From Desulfovibrio porci (lineage in GTDB: Bacteria; Desulfobacterota; Desulfovibrionia; Desulfovibrionales; Desulfovibrionaceae): a stretch of DNA of 64,000 bases. Each line of letters opens with the position of its first letter. The first letter of the stretch is position 1. The stretch lies in the NCBI RefSeq assembly GCF_009696265.1, contig NZ_VUMH01000008.1, positions 62,001 through 126,000 of the forward strand, in the 5' to 3' direction. The notes beneath the pieces were generated by a model. That model made no database searches and was not told the DNA's origin. It saw nothing but the letters and a program-made list of their open reading frames with translations. The position numbers and the translations under genes are program-made. Of this stretch, positions 9,178 through 18,444 are shown piece after piece.

Positions 9178-10503
9178 TTATCCCGCAAGACCCGCGGCGC
9201 GCAGCACAAAAGAGCGCAGGTCGCTCATTTCCCGGCAGAGAGCGTCGTAGTCGAAGCGACTGAAGCGCCCGTCCTGATAAAGAATTTCACCTCCCACCAT
9301 GGTCATGCGCGTTTCCAGGCCCGTGGCCGCGTAAACCGTCTGTGAGACAACATTATACAGAGGCTGAAGGTTGGGCGAGGAAAGATCCAGAGCCACGCAG
9401 TCCGCCGCCTTGCCCGGCTCCAGAGAACCCAGGCGGGCGTCGTGCAGGGCCGCGGCTCCGCCCAGGGTGGCCATATCCAGCACCCGCGCCGCGGGCAGCA
9501 GGGTGGGATCATGCCCGGCCAGTTTGTGCAGCAGGGCGGCCCGGCCCATTTCCGTGAACATGTTCAATTGATTGTTGCTGGCCGGACCGTCGGTGCCCAG
9601 GCCCACGGCCAGACCCCGTTCCAGCATGGCGGGCAGCGGGGCCACGCCCGAGGCCAGCTTCATGTTGGAAGAGGGATTGTGCGCCGCCACAGCCTTGTGC
9701 CGGGCCAGAATGTCCAATTCCTCTTCGTCCGCGTCCACCACATGGGCCAGAGTGCAGGGCAGGTCCAGCAGGCCCAGATCGCGGCAGAGGGCCACGGGCC
9801 GTTTGCCGTGATTCTTGAGGCAGAGTTCCGTTTCCTCACGGGTTTCCGAAAGGTGAATGTGCAGGGGCAGACCCAGTTCTCCGGCCAGGTCGCGGCAGGC
9901 CGCGAGGATTTCGGGCGTGGTGGTGTAGACGCTGTGCGGGTTGACGGCCACGCGCAGCCGGTCGTCGCCGACGCAATGCTCCGCCAGGGCGCGGGTGGCC
10001 TGCAGGGCCGCCTCGGGACCGGCGCAGGCCGCCGAGGGAAAGGCGAAGACCGCCTCGCCGCCCACGCAGCGCAGACCGGCCGTGCGCGCGGCCTCGAACA
10101 CAGCCTCTTCAAAAATATACATGTCCATGCAGGCCGTGGTGCCGGTGCGCAGCATTTCCGCATAGCCCAGCAGGCTGCCCAGGCGGACGATCTCCGGGGT
10201 GAGCTTGGCCTCCACCGGAAAAATGCGCCGGCGCAGCCAGTCCATAAGCGGCATGTCGTCGGCCAAGCCGCGCAGAAAGGTCATGGCCGCGTGGGTGTGG
10301 ACATTGACGAGGCCGGGCAGAACGAGCATCCTGCCAAGGTCAAGCTCCCGTTCGGCCTGCCAGGCGGCGGACAGCGCTTCGCGCGTCCCCACGGCGGCCA
10401 CCATGCCCTGATTGATGGCCAGGGAGCCGTTTTCAATGATGCGGCGTTGCACGTCCTGCGTGACGAGGATGCCCGCGTGGAGAAGCGTGTGGCAGTGCTG
10501 CAT
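9178..10503 (-). CDS. Amidohydrolase, probable 5-methylthioadenosine/S-adenosylhomocysteine deaminase
   Basis: 441 residues, TIM-barrel metal-dependent hydrolase of the MtaD/TrzA group. Metal and substrate motifs visible: HTHAAMTFLRG at residues 68-78, PLHIHLSETREE, a His in LAHVVDADEEELD, and GLGTDGPASNNQLN with the metal-binding Asp. The short N-terminal beta domain (LVTQDVQRRIIENGSLAI) is typical. Relatives deaminate MTA or SAH to the inosine derivatives, a methyl-cycle salvage route; chlorohydrolase-type substrates cannot be excluded by sequence alone. It is divergent from the alpha/beta hydrolase gene, with 95 bases between the starts. Confidence 0.85.
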   Translation of the reverse strand: MQHCHTLLHAGILVTQDVQRRIIENGSLAINQGMVAAVGTREALSAAWQAERELDLGRMLVLPGLVNVHTHAAMTFLRGLADDMPLMDWLRRRIFPVEAKLTPEIVRLGSLLGYAEMLRTGTTACMDMYIFEEAVFEAARTAGLRCVGGEAVFAFPSAACAGPEAALQATRALAEHCVGDDRLRVAVNPHSVYTTTPEILAACRDLAGELGLPLHIHLSETREETELCLKNHGKRPVALCRDLGLLDLPCTLAHVVDADEEELDILARHKAVAAHNPSSNMKLASGVAPLPAMLERGLAVGLGTDGPASNNQLNMFTEMGRAALLHKLAGHDPTLLPAARVLDMATLGGAAALHDARLGSLEPGKAADCVALDLSSPNLQPLYNVVSQTVYAATGLETRMTMVGGEILYQDGRFSRFDYDALCREMSDLRSFVLRAAGLAG

Positions 10504-10598
10504 GAATAATCCCGGTCGGTTAAGAGGTAGTGCGGACAGCGTGAAACGATTAGGTAACGCCTGCGGGCCGGAGAGGCAAGACCCTGAAAGGAGGCTTC

Positions 10599-11387
10599 AT
10601 GCAGTGTCTGCTCCTGCACGGGATCGGCGGCAGCCCGTTTGAAATGCTGCCCCTGGCCGACGCCCTGGCGGCGGCGGGCTTTGCGGCCCACGCTCCGGCC
10701 CTGCCCGGCCACGGCGGCACGGAAGAAGCCTACCTGGCTTCCTCCTTCGCCCAGTGGCGGGCCTTCGCCCGCACGGAATACGCCCGTCTGAGCGGGGAGG
10801 GTCCCGTCCTGCTGGCGGGCTATTCGCTGGGCGGCATTCTGGCGCTGGATGTGGCCCAGGCGGCGGCGCGCGGCGAGCTTCCGCCCCCCGCTGGCCTGCT
10901 GGCCCTGGCCACTCCGCTGTTTTTTCACAAATATTTCCCCTTCTTCGCCGTGAGCTGGCGCTTTTTCCTGTTGCCCCTCCAGGCCCGGTTGCGGCCCGTG
11001 CTGCGCGTGCCCCCGCGCGATCCGGCCTCCCGCGCCGTGGCCCCCTGGCAGGGGCATGAGGAAATCTGCTGCCTGCGACATTTCGCGGAGGTGGAGCGCG
11101 CCCTGCCCGCCATCCGTCGCGACCTGCCTCTGATCCGCGCGCCGCTCTGCATCGTGCAATTGCGCAGCGACATGAGCTGCCGCCCGTACAACGCCTTTTA
11201 TCTGGCGCGGCGCAGCGCCGCGCCGGTGACGCACCTGCACCTGTTGCGCGTGCGCAGCCCGCACGGCGGCCATTTGCCCACAATGCACAGGGAAAGCCGG
11301 GAAAAGGTTGCGGCGCTGGCCGTATCCTTCGCGCAAGAGGCTGCCGAAGCCACAAAGGCTTGCAAATTCACGCCGCAGGGGCTATAA
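10599..11387 (+). CDS. Alpha/beta hydrolase (carboxylesterase / lysophospholipase-like)
   Basis: 262 residues. The oxyanion-hole motif is LLHGIGGSPFEM at the very N-terminus, the nucleophile elbow is AGYSLGGILAL (Ser within GYSLG), and a His near the C-terminus in SPHGGHLPTMH is the likely catalytic base. The layout resembles Est30-type carboxylesterases and monoacylglycerol lipases. A strong GAAAGGAGG ribosome site precedes the ATG. It is the first plus-strand gene before yajC-secD-secF, with about 100 GC-rich bases between, so it may or may not be in that operon. Cytoplasmic; substrate unknown. Confidence 0.82.
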   Translation: MQCLLLHGIGGSPFEMLPLADALAAAGFAAHAPALPGHGGTEEAYLASSFAQWRAFARTEYARLSGEGPVLLAGYSLGGILALDVAQAAARGELPPPAGLLALATPLFFHKYFPFFAVSWRFFLLPLQARLRPVLRVPPRDPASRAVAPWQGHEEICCLRHFAEVERALPAIRRDLPLIRAPLCIVQLRSDMSCRPYNAFYLARRSAAPVTHLHLLRVRSPHGGHLPTMHRESREKVAALAVSFAQEAAEATKACKFTPQGL

Positions 11388-11489
11388 CAACGCGCTGTTA
11401 TCTCGCCAACCCGGCTCCGGGGCGGCGGCCGCCCGCGCGGGCGCGCCGCGCGCGCCGGGGCCTCATCCACACCTGAATGGAGGTGCGCT

Positions 11490-11846
11490 TTGTTTGAATC
11501 CGTAGCTTTTGCCATGGGCACGCCCCAAGCCGGCGGAGCTCCCGCCAGCGGCACGGACATGCTGATGCAGTTCCTGCCGCTGATCCTGATGTTCGTCATT
11601 TTCTGGTTCCTGCTGATCCGTCCCCAGCAGAAGCGGGCCAAGGCCCACAAGCAGATGCTGACCGAACTGAAACGGGGCGACCATGTGGTGACCTCCAGCG
11701 GGCTCATCGGCCGCATCCTTGAGATCGACGACGAGCAGGTGTTGCTGGAATCCGGCGAAGCCAAAGTGCGTATTTCCCGCGCGGCTATCGGCGGTCTGTT
11801 GCCGGCCCGGGGCGGCAAGGAAGCCAAGGCCGAAGAAAAGAAATAA
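11490..11846 (+). CDS. yajC: Preprotein translocase subunit YajC
   Basis: 118 residues, starting at a TTG (MFESVAFAMGTP...) with a TGGAGG ribosome site about 5 bases upstream. One N-terminal membrane helix (LPLILMFVIFWFLLIRPQQK) is followed by the signature QQKRAKAHKQMLTELKRGDH and a small soluble domain with VVTSSGLIGRILEI. YajC associates with SecD and SecF at the Sec translocon, and both follow downstream. The lysine-rich tail (GGKEAKAEEKK) is common in this family. A 302-base hairpin-rich interval separates it from secD. Confidence 0.95.
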   Translation: MFESVAFAMGTPQAGGAPASGTDMLMQFLPLILMFVIFWFLLIRPQQKRAKAHKQMLTELKRGDHVVTSSGLIGRILEIDDEQVLLESGEAKVRISRAAIGGLLPARGGKEAKAEEKK

Positions 11847-11879
11847 GCCCCTGTCGGGTGTTTTCGCGTCGGGGGCATG

Positions 11880-12089
11880 CGATATTGAAATATCGTCTGC
11901 TCCGGCGTCGGCGAAAGCCGACGCCCGCGTCTGAAGCCGGGGAAAAACCGCGTTTTTCCCGCAGGCCAAAGACGGCGCGGGCTTTGAAATTGACTGCAAT
12001 CTCAAAGCAAATCTGGGTCTGACTGTTCCGTTGGCCGCGCAAGCCGCCCCTGAGGGCGGCGCGGCCTTTTCGGCCGCCGGGCGGCTTGC
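11880..12089 (+). ncRNA. Hairpin-rich leader between yajC and secD, candidate attenuator
   Basis: Successive perfect hairpins: CGATATT/AATATCG (11880-11895); a 9-bp stem around a GAAA loop (11904-11925); GGGAAAAA/TTTTTCCC (11940-11960). Then come two mutually exclusive folds. In one, GCCGCCC(12043-12049) pairs with GGGCGGC(12054-12060), extended by GGCCGC(12033-12038)/GCGGCC(12061-12066), and is followed by TTTT. In the other, GCAAGCCGCCC (12039-12049) pairs with GGGCGGCTTGC (12079-12089), which would break the first. No convincing leader peptide is seen. GC-rich DNA forms hairpins easily, so a regulatory role is only inferred. Confidence 0.4.
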
Positions 12090-12148
12090 CGGGGCAGATA
12101 TTCCGCCCGCGCACAGCGCGGGCAAGTCCTTTTTGCGGAAGGTGTACG

Positions 12149-13729
12149 ATGGGTCTGCGCTGGCGCTTGTCCATTGCGGTAGTGGTGTTTCTGGCATGCC
12201 TTGTTTACGCGCTGCCGAGCGTGCCCGGCATCGGGTCGGCTCTGGAGCGCATTCTGCCGTCCAACAAGATCAACCTTGGTCTTGACCTCAAGGGCGGCAT
12301 CCACCTGACGCTGGGCGTCGATGTGGCCAAGGCCGTGAGCAATTCCCTGGCTCTGGCCGGGCAGGACCTGCGCCGTCTGGCCCAGGACGAAAAGGTCGTG
12401 GTGCTGCGGCCCCGCGTGGTGGGCGGCACAGCGCTGGAGTTTATACTGCCGCGCGCTGAAAATGAGGACAAGCTGAAGGAAATTCTCAGCCGCCACTTCC
12501 CGCAACTGTCCGTGGGCGAGCCGCGCAAGGGCGAATCCGGCCAGTTGCGCTACGTGGCCCACTTTACGGCCGCGGAAGTGACGCGTCTGGAAAACATGGC
12601 CCTGGATCAGGCCCTGCGCACCATCCGCAACCGCATCGACCAGTTCGGCGTGGCCGAGCCGGACATCCGCAAGCAGGCCGGGAACCGCATTCAGGTGCAG
12701 CTGCCCGGCATTTCCGACCCGCGCCGCGCCGTGCAGATCATCGGCCAGACGGCCCATCTGGAATTTCATCTGGTGCGCGACGACGTGGACCCCGGCAAGG
12801 CCGTGCTGCCCACGGGCGTGGTTTCCCTGCCCCTGCTGGAGAACACGCCGGGCGGCCAGAAGAAGGAAGGCCAGATCGCCGTGGAAAAGGACGCCATGCT
12901 CACCGGCGAGGATGTGGCCGACGCCCGGCCCGCCTTTGACCAGATGAACAAGGCCTACGTCACCCTGAATTTCAATACCCGCGGCGCGCGCATTTTCGAG
13001 CGGGTCACCACGGAAAACGTGGGCCGCCGCATGGCTATCGTGCTGGACGGCAAGGTCTACTCCGCGCCGGTGATCCGCGAGCGCATCGGCGGCGGCCGGG
13101 CCAGCATTTCCGGCAACTTCACCACCGCCGAGGCCCAGGACCTGGCCATCGTGCTGCGCGCCGGCTCCCTGCCCGCGCCGGTTTCGGTGCTGGAAGAACG
13201 CAGCGTGGGCCCCTCTCTGGGGCAGGAATCCATCGACAGCGGCGTGCGCGCAGCCCTGGTGGGCGCGGCCGCCGTGGTGCTGTTCATGGCCATCTACTAC
13301 GGCCTCAGCGGCCTTATCGCCGACGGCATGCTCTGCTTCACCATGCTGATGGTCATGGCGGGCATGGCGGCTTTCGGGGCCACCCTGACCCTGCCGGGCA
13401 TCGCGGGTATCGTGCTGACCATCGGCATGGCCGTGGACGCCAACGTGCTGATTTACGAACGAATACGCGAGGAACTGCGCTTGGGGCTGTCGCCGCTGGC
13501 GGCGGTCAAGGCGGGTTTTGACCGCGCCGCCATCTCCATCACCGACTCGAACCTGACCACCATCATCGCCACGGTGATCCTGTACCAGTTCGGCACCGGC
13601 CCCATCCGGGGCTTCGCGGTGACGCTCTCCCTGGGGATCATCGCCTCCATGTTCACGGCCATTTTCGTGTCGCGGGCCATTTTTGAGGAATGGGCGCGCC
13701 ACTGCGGCCCCAAGGGCATCAGCATCTAG
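12149..13729 (+). CDS. secD: Protein translocase subunit SecD
   Basis: 526 residues, an RND-type membrane protein that with SecF uses the proton motive force to help exported proteins leave the Sec channel. Visible: an N-terminal membrane helix, the signature INLGLDLKGGIHLTLGVD, the P1 periplasmic domain with RTIRNRIDQFGVAEPDIRK, and five C-terminal membrane helices containing AANVLIYERIREEL-type sequence (DANVLIYERIREEL). I use the ATG at 12149 (MGLRWRLS) with GGAAGG upstream; an earlier in-frame ATG would add a Pro/Arg-rich stretch lying in the hairpin leader. secF starts 14 bases after the stop. Confidence 0.96.
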   Translation: MGLRWRLSIAVVVFLACLVYALPSVPGIGSALERILPSNKINLGLDLKGGIHLTLGVDVAKAVSNSLALAGQDLRRLAQDEKVVVLRPRVVGGTALEFILPRAENEDKLKEILSRHFPQLSVGEPRKGESGQLRYVAHFTAAEVTRLENMALDQALRTIRNRIDQFGVAEPDIRKQAGNRIQVQLPGISDPRRAVQIIGQTAHLEFHLVRDDVDPGKAVLPTGVVSLPLLENTPGGQKKEGQIAVEKDAMLTGEDVADARPAFDQMNKAYVTLNFNTRGARIFERVTTENVGRRMAIVLDGKVYSAPVIRERIGGGRASISGNFTTAEAQDLAIVLRAGSLPAPVSVLEERSVGPSLGQESIDSGVRAALVGAAAVVLFMAIYYGLSGLIADGMLCFTMLMVMAGMAAFGATLTLPGIAGIVLTIGMAVDANVLIYERIREELRLGLSPLAAVKAGFDRAAISITDSNLTTIIATVILYQFGTGPIRGFAVTLSLGIIASMFTAIFVSRAIFEEWARHCGPKGISI

Positions 13730-13743
13730 CGGGGGAGGCCATC

Positions 13744-14844
13744 ATGGGCTTTGCATTTATCAAGCATGATACCAATATAGATTTTATCGGCTGGCGGCAT
13801 TGGTCCTACGGCATTTCCATCGTTTTGCTGCTGGCCGGTCTGGCCTCGGCGCTGTGGGGCAACGGCCTCAAGATGGGCATCGACTTCGCGGGCGGCGTCA
13901 TTGTCCAGGTGCAGTTCGACAAGCCCGTCAATGACGAGGCGCTCAAGAAAAGCCTGGATATCCCGGCCCTGCCCGGCATAACCACCCAGCGTTTCGGCGA
14001 GGGCGGGCGGGACTATCTGCTACGCTTTTCCAGTGCGGAAAACGCCGACGCCTCGGCCCTGCGCACCAATGTGGTCGATGCCCTGGCCTCGGCCTTTCCG
14101 GATAACGCGGCCGAGATCCAGCGTCTGGAAGTGGTGGGGCCCAAGGTGGGCGACGACTTGACCAACAAGGCTCTGAGCGCCCTGTATTACGCCGTGCTGC
14201 TCATCGCCGTATACATTTCCGGCCGTTTCGAGCAGCGCTGGATGGCAGGCGCCATCATGGCCGCGGCTCTCTGGGGCGGCATGTACGTGCTGGGCTTCAC
14301 CGGCCTGAGCATGGGCTGGCTGGTGATGACGGCTCTGGCCATCGCCATGGTGGTCTGCTTTTTCCTCAAGCTCAACTTCGCGCTGGGAGCGGTGGTGGGC
14401 CTGCTGCACGACGTGCTCATCACGGCGGGCCTGCTCTCCATCATGAATGTGGAAATCGACCTCAACGTCATGGCGGCACTGCTGACTCTGGTGGGCTATT
14501 CCCTCAATGACACCATCATCGTCTATGACCGCTTGCGTGAGAATCTGCGCGCCGCGCCCCAACTGGATCTGGCCGCGCTCATCAACCGGAGCGTCAACCA
14601 GACCCTCTCGCGCACGATCCTGACCAGCGGCACCACCTTTGTGGCGACCCTGTCCCTCTTTCTGCTGGGCGGCGGCGTGATTCATGATTTCGCGCTGACC
14701 ATGCTCATCGGCGTGTTTATCGGTACGGCCTCGTCCATCTATGTTTCCTCAGCCATCCTGCTGGCTCTGGGCAATACGGAATTCTACGTCCGGGCGCAGG
14801 AAAAGGAAAAGTACGAACGTCCGGGCGAGCATGGGGTAGTCTAG
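13744..14844 (+). CDS. secF: Protein translocase subunit SecF
   Basis: 366 residues. Partner of SecD. The conserved GIDFAGGVIVQVQF follows the first membrane helix, then a short periplasmic domain and five more helices with the family block YSLNDTIIVYDRLREN and NRSVNQTLSRTILTSGTT. The ATG at 13744 has a GGGGGAGG ribosome site. A strong intrinsic terminator follows about 110 bases after the stop, closing the yajC-secD-secF transcription unit. Confidence 0.96.
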   Translation: MGFAFIKHDTNIDFIGWRHWSYGISIVLLLAGLASALWGNGLKMGIDFAGGVIVQVQFDKPVNDEALKKSLDIPALPGITTQRFGEGGRDYLLRFSSAENADASALRTNVVDALASAFPDNAAEIQRLEVVGPKVGDDLTNKALSALYYAVLLIAVYISGRFEQRWMAGAIMAAALWGGMYVLGFTGLSMGWLVMTALAIAMVVCFFLKLNFALGAVVGLLHDVLITAGLLSIMNVEIDLNVMAALLTLVGYSLNDTIIVYDRLRENLRAAPQLDLAALINRSVNQTLSRTILTSGTTFVATLSLFLLGGGVIHDFALTMLIGVFIGTASSIYVSSAILLALGNTEFYVRAQEKEKYERPGEHGVV

Positions 14845-14956
14845 TTCGTGTGGAATGGGAACGCCTTTTGCGGCGCTTCAGCGGTAAAACGCTCTTGTCT
14901 CGGAATGTGAAGCCGCGCTGCGCGGCAGGCCTTTGAGTTTGCAAGCCGGATTCGGC

Positions 14957-15003
14957 GAAAGCCCCCACGGAAAAAGCGCTTCTTCCGTGGGGGCTTTCTT
15001 TCA
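14957..15003 (+). terminator. Intrinsic terminator after secF
   Basis: GAAAGCCCCCACGGAA and TTCCGTGGGGGCTTTC are perfect complements (16 bp) around a 10-base loop, followed by TTCTTTC. The interval from the secF stop to this hairpin holds nothing else I recognise. Confidence 0.85.
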
Positions 15004-15013
15004 AAAAGACATG

Positions 15014-15036
15014 CGGGTCATTTACAAAATGACCCG
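15014..15036 (-). terminator. Perfect inverted repeat, possible terminator of prepilin peptidase gene
   Basis: CGGGTCATTT / AAATGACCCG with a 3-base loop. Read on the minus strand, a CTTTTT tract follows about 6 bases after the stem. It sits about 100 bases past the peptidase stop, back to back with the secF terminator. Confidence 0.5.
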
Positions 15037-15131
15037 TTCCAACGTCTGAAAGCCGGTCAGGGATGAGGTGAACAACCGCGACATGCCGCGGGCCAGCGCG
15101 GGAAGCCGCCGCCACCTGCGCCTGTGCGGAT

Positions 15132-15926
15132 TTAGAAGTGCAAAATCAGACGGAACTGGCCGCTCCCGCTCCAGAGCAGATAGGTGAACGCGCCCAGGGA
15201 AAGGAAGGGACCGAAGGGGATAGGGCGGGCGAAGATGCTCGGGCCGGAGCCGTTTCCGTCATTTCCGGCGGCGCGAAGGTGCAGCAGGATCAGGGCCGAA
15301 GCGGCCGTTACGGAGCTGATCAGGCAGATGCCCGGCAGGCCCTGCCAGCCGCAGACCCCGCCGAGCAGGAGAAAGAGTTTCACGTCGCCCAGGCCCAAGG
15401 CTGTTTTTTTGCGTACGTAGCGGAAAAAGAGATGTAGTCCGCCTGCCAGGGCGAAGCCCAGCAGAGCGCCCGCGCAACTGTCGCGCCAGGTCAGCGCCGT
15501 GCTCCAGACCATGAGCGGACAGAGAACAAGCGCGCCGCCCAGCGTCAGCGCATCGGGCAGCACCGCGATGCGGGCGTCAATGCCCGAAGCGGTGATCAGC
15601 ACGCCGCAGAGCGCGAGTTGGACCCAAAAGGCCGGCGACACGCCGAAGCGCACGGCCAGCAGCACGGCGCACAGGCAGGAAACGCTTTCCACCAGCGGAT
15701 AAAAAAGGGAGATGCGTCCCCCGCAGGCGGCGCAGCGGCCGCGCAACGCAAGCCAACTCGCCACGGGCACAAGATCTCTGGCGCGCAACGTCACGCCGCA
15801 ACGCGGGCAGACGGAACGCGGGCGGAAAAAGGGCAGGCCGTGGATATAACCATAGGCGCAGGCTGCATAAAAACTGCCCAGAACCAGCCCCAGCAGTCCC
15901 GCCAGGACGGGAAATGCGGACTCCAC
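15132..15926 (-). CDS. Prepilin peptidase (type IV leader peptidase, PilD/A24 family)
   Basis: 264 residues from a GTG at 15926 preceded by GGAGGAGA; a longer reading to 16040 adds an Arg/Trp-rich stretch with no family features. Membrane aspartic protease that removes the leader of type IV prepilins or pseudopilins and usually N-methylates the new end. Visible: LGSFYAACAYGY, the zinc-type cluster CPRCGVTLRARDLVP and CAACGGRIS, the first catalytic Asp in TASGIDARIAVLPDAL, and the GxGD motif in ALGLGDVKLFLLLG. Multiple membrane helices are present. No pilin genes lie nearby, so the substrate system is elsewhere. Confidence 0.93.
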   Translation of the reverse strand: MESAFPVLAGLLGLVLGSFYAACAYGYIHGLPFFRPRSVCPRCGVTLRARDLVPVASWLALRGRCAACGGRISLFYPLVESVSCLCAVLLAVRFGVSPAFWVQLALCGVLITASGIDARIAVLPDALTLGGALVLCPLMVWSTALTWRDSCAGALLGFALAGGLHLFFRYVRKKTALGLGDVKLFLLLGGVCGWQGLPGICLISSVTAASALILLHLRAAGNDGNGSGPSIFARPIPFGPFLSLGAFTYLLWSGSGQFRLILHF

Positions 15927-16353
<427 letters not shown>

Positions 16354-17559
16354 ATGAGCGACGTAACCAGCCGAAAATACATAAAGACCAAGTTTGAGGG
16401 CGTTTTCTACCGCCAGTCCGCCAAACGTGACCCGCGAACCGGTGAGCCGGATCGTATCTACTGTTTTTGTTTCACGGACACCCAGGGCAAAGGCCACTGG
16501 AAAACTGTCGGCAGACACAGTAAGGGCATCCGTCCGACTCTGGTTCAAAAAGAACGCGCAAAATTCCTTGCGGAGATTGCCGTCACCGGCGTCAACCCCG
16601 TCGAACGGGAAAAAGTCACCATCGGAGACCTGGTGGACGCCTATCTTGCATGGGGCAAAAGCGAAGGAAAGTCCGTCAGCCAGCACTATAGTCAATATCA
16701 GGCGCATCTCAAGGATAAAATTCACTCCCTGCCTGTGGTCGAACTGACGCCCAATCTTCTTTCCACCCTCAAAGCTCAGCTTCTGAAGACACCTACCGGG
16801 AATACGAAGGCCAAAAAGAGCACAGGCAAGTCCAAAGCCAGAACAGGGAAACGGAAAACGCTGGCCGGGCAGACCGTGAACAATATCTTTTCGTTCATGC
16901 GATCTGCCATAAACCATGCTATCGCCACGAGTATGTGGAGCGGAGTCAACCCGCTGTCCACCAAGGGCGGTACATGGAAAATGGTGACGGCCAACAATGA
17001 AAGGTTGCGTTTCCTGACCAGAGAGGAAGCCAAGGCCCTTCTGGACGACCTTGAAAAGCGTCATCCCCAGTTGCATGACATGGCTCTGCTCTCCCTGCGA
17101 ACCGGCCTCCGGCCCACGGAAATTTTCAAGCTGCGTGGACAGGACGTGGATGCTAACGCCTGCGGTCTTTATATCATTCAGAAAGGCGGCAAGCGTGTTT
17201 TCGTCCGAGTACCTGAGGACATGATCCGGATGCTCCAGGCGTATAAGCGCAAACCTGCGGAACCCATCTTCCAGCAGCCCCGCAAGAAGACGGCCTTCAC
17301 TAAAACTCCCGCGTGCTTCAAAACCGCCGTCAGAAAACTCGGTCTGGAGCCAGAAAACTGCGACAGTCTGTATATGGTCACATTGCATACCATGCGGCAT
17401 ACGTTCGCATCCTGGCTGGCACAGTCCGGCAAGGTCACACTCATGGAACTGCAAAAGCTCATGCGCCATAAGAACATCACCATGACCATGCGGTATGCCC
17501 ATTTGTTCCCCGGCCAGGAAAGCGAAAAGCTCTCGATTATCGGGGATATGCTTGCCTGA
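16354..17559 (+). CDS. Tyrosine recombinase (phage/ICE integrase)
   Basis: 401 residues. An Arm/SAM-like N-terminal half (about residues 1-210) precedes the catalytic domain, in which the active-site residues can be read: Arg in SLRTGLRPTEIFKLRG, Lys in KGGKRVFVRV, His-x-x-Arg in HTMRHTFASWLA, a His in LMRHKNIT, and the Tyr nucleophile in MRYAHLFPG. It would integrate and excise the island. It lies at the left composition boundary, convergent with and 8 bases from an excisionase-like gene. The target is not an evident tRNA gene, unlike many relatives. No clear ribosome site precedes the ATG. Confidence 0.92.
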   Translation: MSDVTSRKYIKTKFEGVFYRQSAKRDPRTGEPDRIYCFCFTDTQGKGHWKTVGRHSKGIRPTLVQKERAKFLAEIAVTGVNPVEREKVTIGDLVDAYLAWGKSEGKSVSQHYSQYQAHLKDKIHSLPVVELTPNLLSTLKAQLLKTPTGNTKAKKSTGKSKARTGKRKTLAGQTVNNIFSFMRSAINHAIATSMWSGVNPLSTKGGTWKMVTANNERLRFLTREEAKALLDDLEKRHPQLHDMALLSLRTGLRPTEIFKLRGQDVDANACGLYIIQKGGKRVFVRVPEDMIRMLQAYKRKPAEPIFQQPRKKTAFTKTPACFKTAVRKLGLEPENCDSLYMVTLHTMRHTFASWLAQSGKVTLMELQKLMRHKNITMTMRYAHLFPGQESEKLSIIGDMLA

Positions 17560-17567
17560 TAAATCCA

Positions 17568-17876
17568 TCATTTGATTGTGTCCAAGGTTTGGATGCGTCC
17601 GGAGGCGATGTATTCTTCCAATACGGAGCGTTCATAGAAAACGCGCCTGCCGAAACTCGTATATGCCGGGCCGATACATTCCTGACGCCAGTAAGCGAGA
17701 GTCTTCTGGCGGATGCCGAACTCTCTTTCCACATCTTTGGGAGCAAGCAACTTCTGGTTCGGGCAGTCAGAAGTATTTCGGGCATTCTCATAACCGGCGA
17801 GTCGCACGGCTTCCGTGATAAGGGGAAACAGTTCTTCCGGCGTGGAAATGATGATGGTACGTCCGTCAGTTTCCAT
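17568..17876 (-). CDS. Helix-turn-helix protein, excisionase/MerR-like
   Basis: 102 residues with an AAGGAG ribosome site before the ATG. A winged-HTH region of the DNA-binding excisionase type lies at residues 43-90 (LLAPKDVEREFGIRQKTLAYWRQ, then GRRVFYERSVLEEYIASGR). Next to an integrase, such proteins usually direct excision, so that is the likely role; a plain regulator remains possible. Convergent with the integrase, tail to tail. Confidence 0.75.
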   Translation of the reverse strand: METDGRTIIISTPEELFPLITEAVRLAGYENARNTSDCPNQKLLAPKDVEREFGIRQKTLAYWRQECIGPAYTSFGRRVFYERSVLEEYIASGRIQTLDTIK

Positions 17877-17894
17877 GAAAACTCCTTGAGAATA

Positions 17895-18294
17895 TTACTC
17901 TGCGTATGTCCCGTAATACTTTGCAACCAATTCCAATATGGAATTACATCCGTTTACCATGAGCATTTTTTCTCTGTGGCGTCGGACGCCGCTTCGAGTG
18001 ATTTTCAGACATCGGGCGATTCTTGTGGTGCTGAATCCGTCGAGGGACAGTCGAAAGACTTCCGCTCCGCGAGGTGTAAGTTTTATGCTGTGCTTGGAAC
18101 AATCCATCATCTCCCCGATACAACGCATAATCTCTATCGTTGTGTGTACGGAAAATTTTTTGCGGATACGGGAAAGATGCAGATGTATGAGCCTACGCGA
18201 TGTACGTAGTTCACGGGCAATTTTTTTTTGGAGTTATACCTTTCATCAGCAGATTGACGACATCTTGTTCTTTCCTGGTCAAGAGCTCCAACAT
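17895..18294 (-). pseudogene. Double LuxR-type HTH regulator interrupted at an A9 tract
   Basis: From an ATG at 18294 (AGGAG upstream) the frame reads MLELLTRKEQDVVNLLMKG and then runs into a TGA at 18211 right after nine A (T9 at 18221-18229 on the plus strand). With one A fewer the reading continues TPKKIARELRTSRRLIHLHL and on through the intact second part (MRCIGEMMD..., 17895-18128) to the end. The joined product of about 132 residues holds two consecutive GerE/LuxR helix-turn-helix domains and no sensor domain: LTRKEQDVVNLL...IARELRTS, then LTPRGAEVFRLSLDGF...IARCLKITRSGVRRH. It could be a recent frameshift, a phase-variable switch, or a gene using polymerase slippage on the A tract. The second HTH could also be made alone from 18128. 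Confidence 0.7.
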
Positions 18295-18444
18295 AACTTC
18301 TCCTCGCTAATGGCTAAAACAGACTCAAAGGGATTGAATCTTGTGTAGCATGGAGAAATCAGGCCGGGCAGTGGCCAATTTATATACTTTTCAAGTTTTG
18401 CAAAAAATAGAAAAAGAAATCAATAAGATGTATGGTTAATGTTG

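Noticed and set aside
12002-13702. 566-codon minus-strand frame opposite secD
   Set aside because: His/Gln-rich shadow of secD with no ribosome site or recognisable domain.
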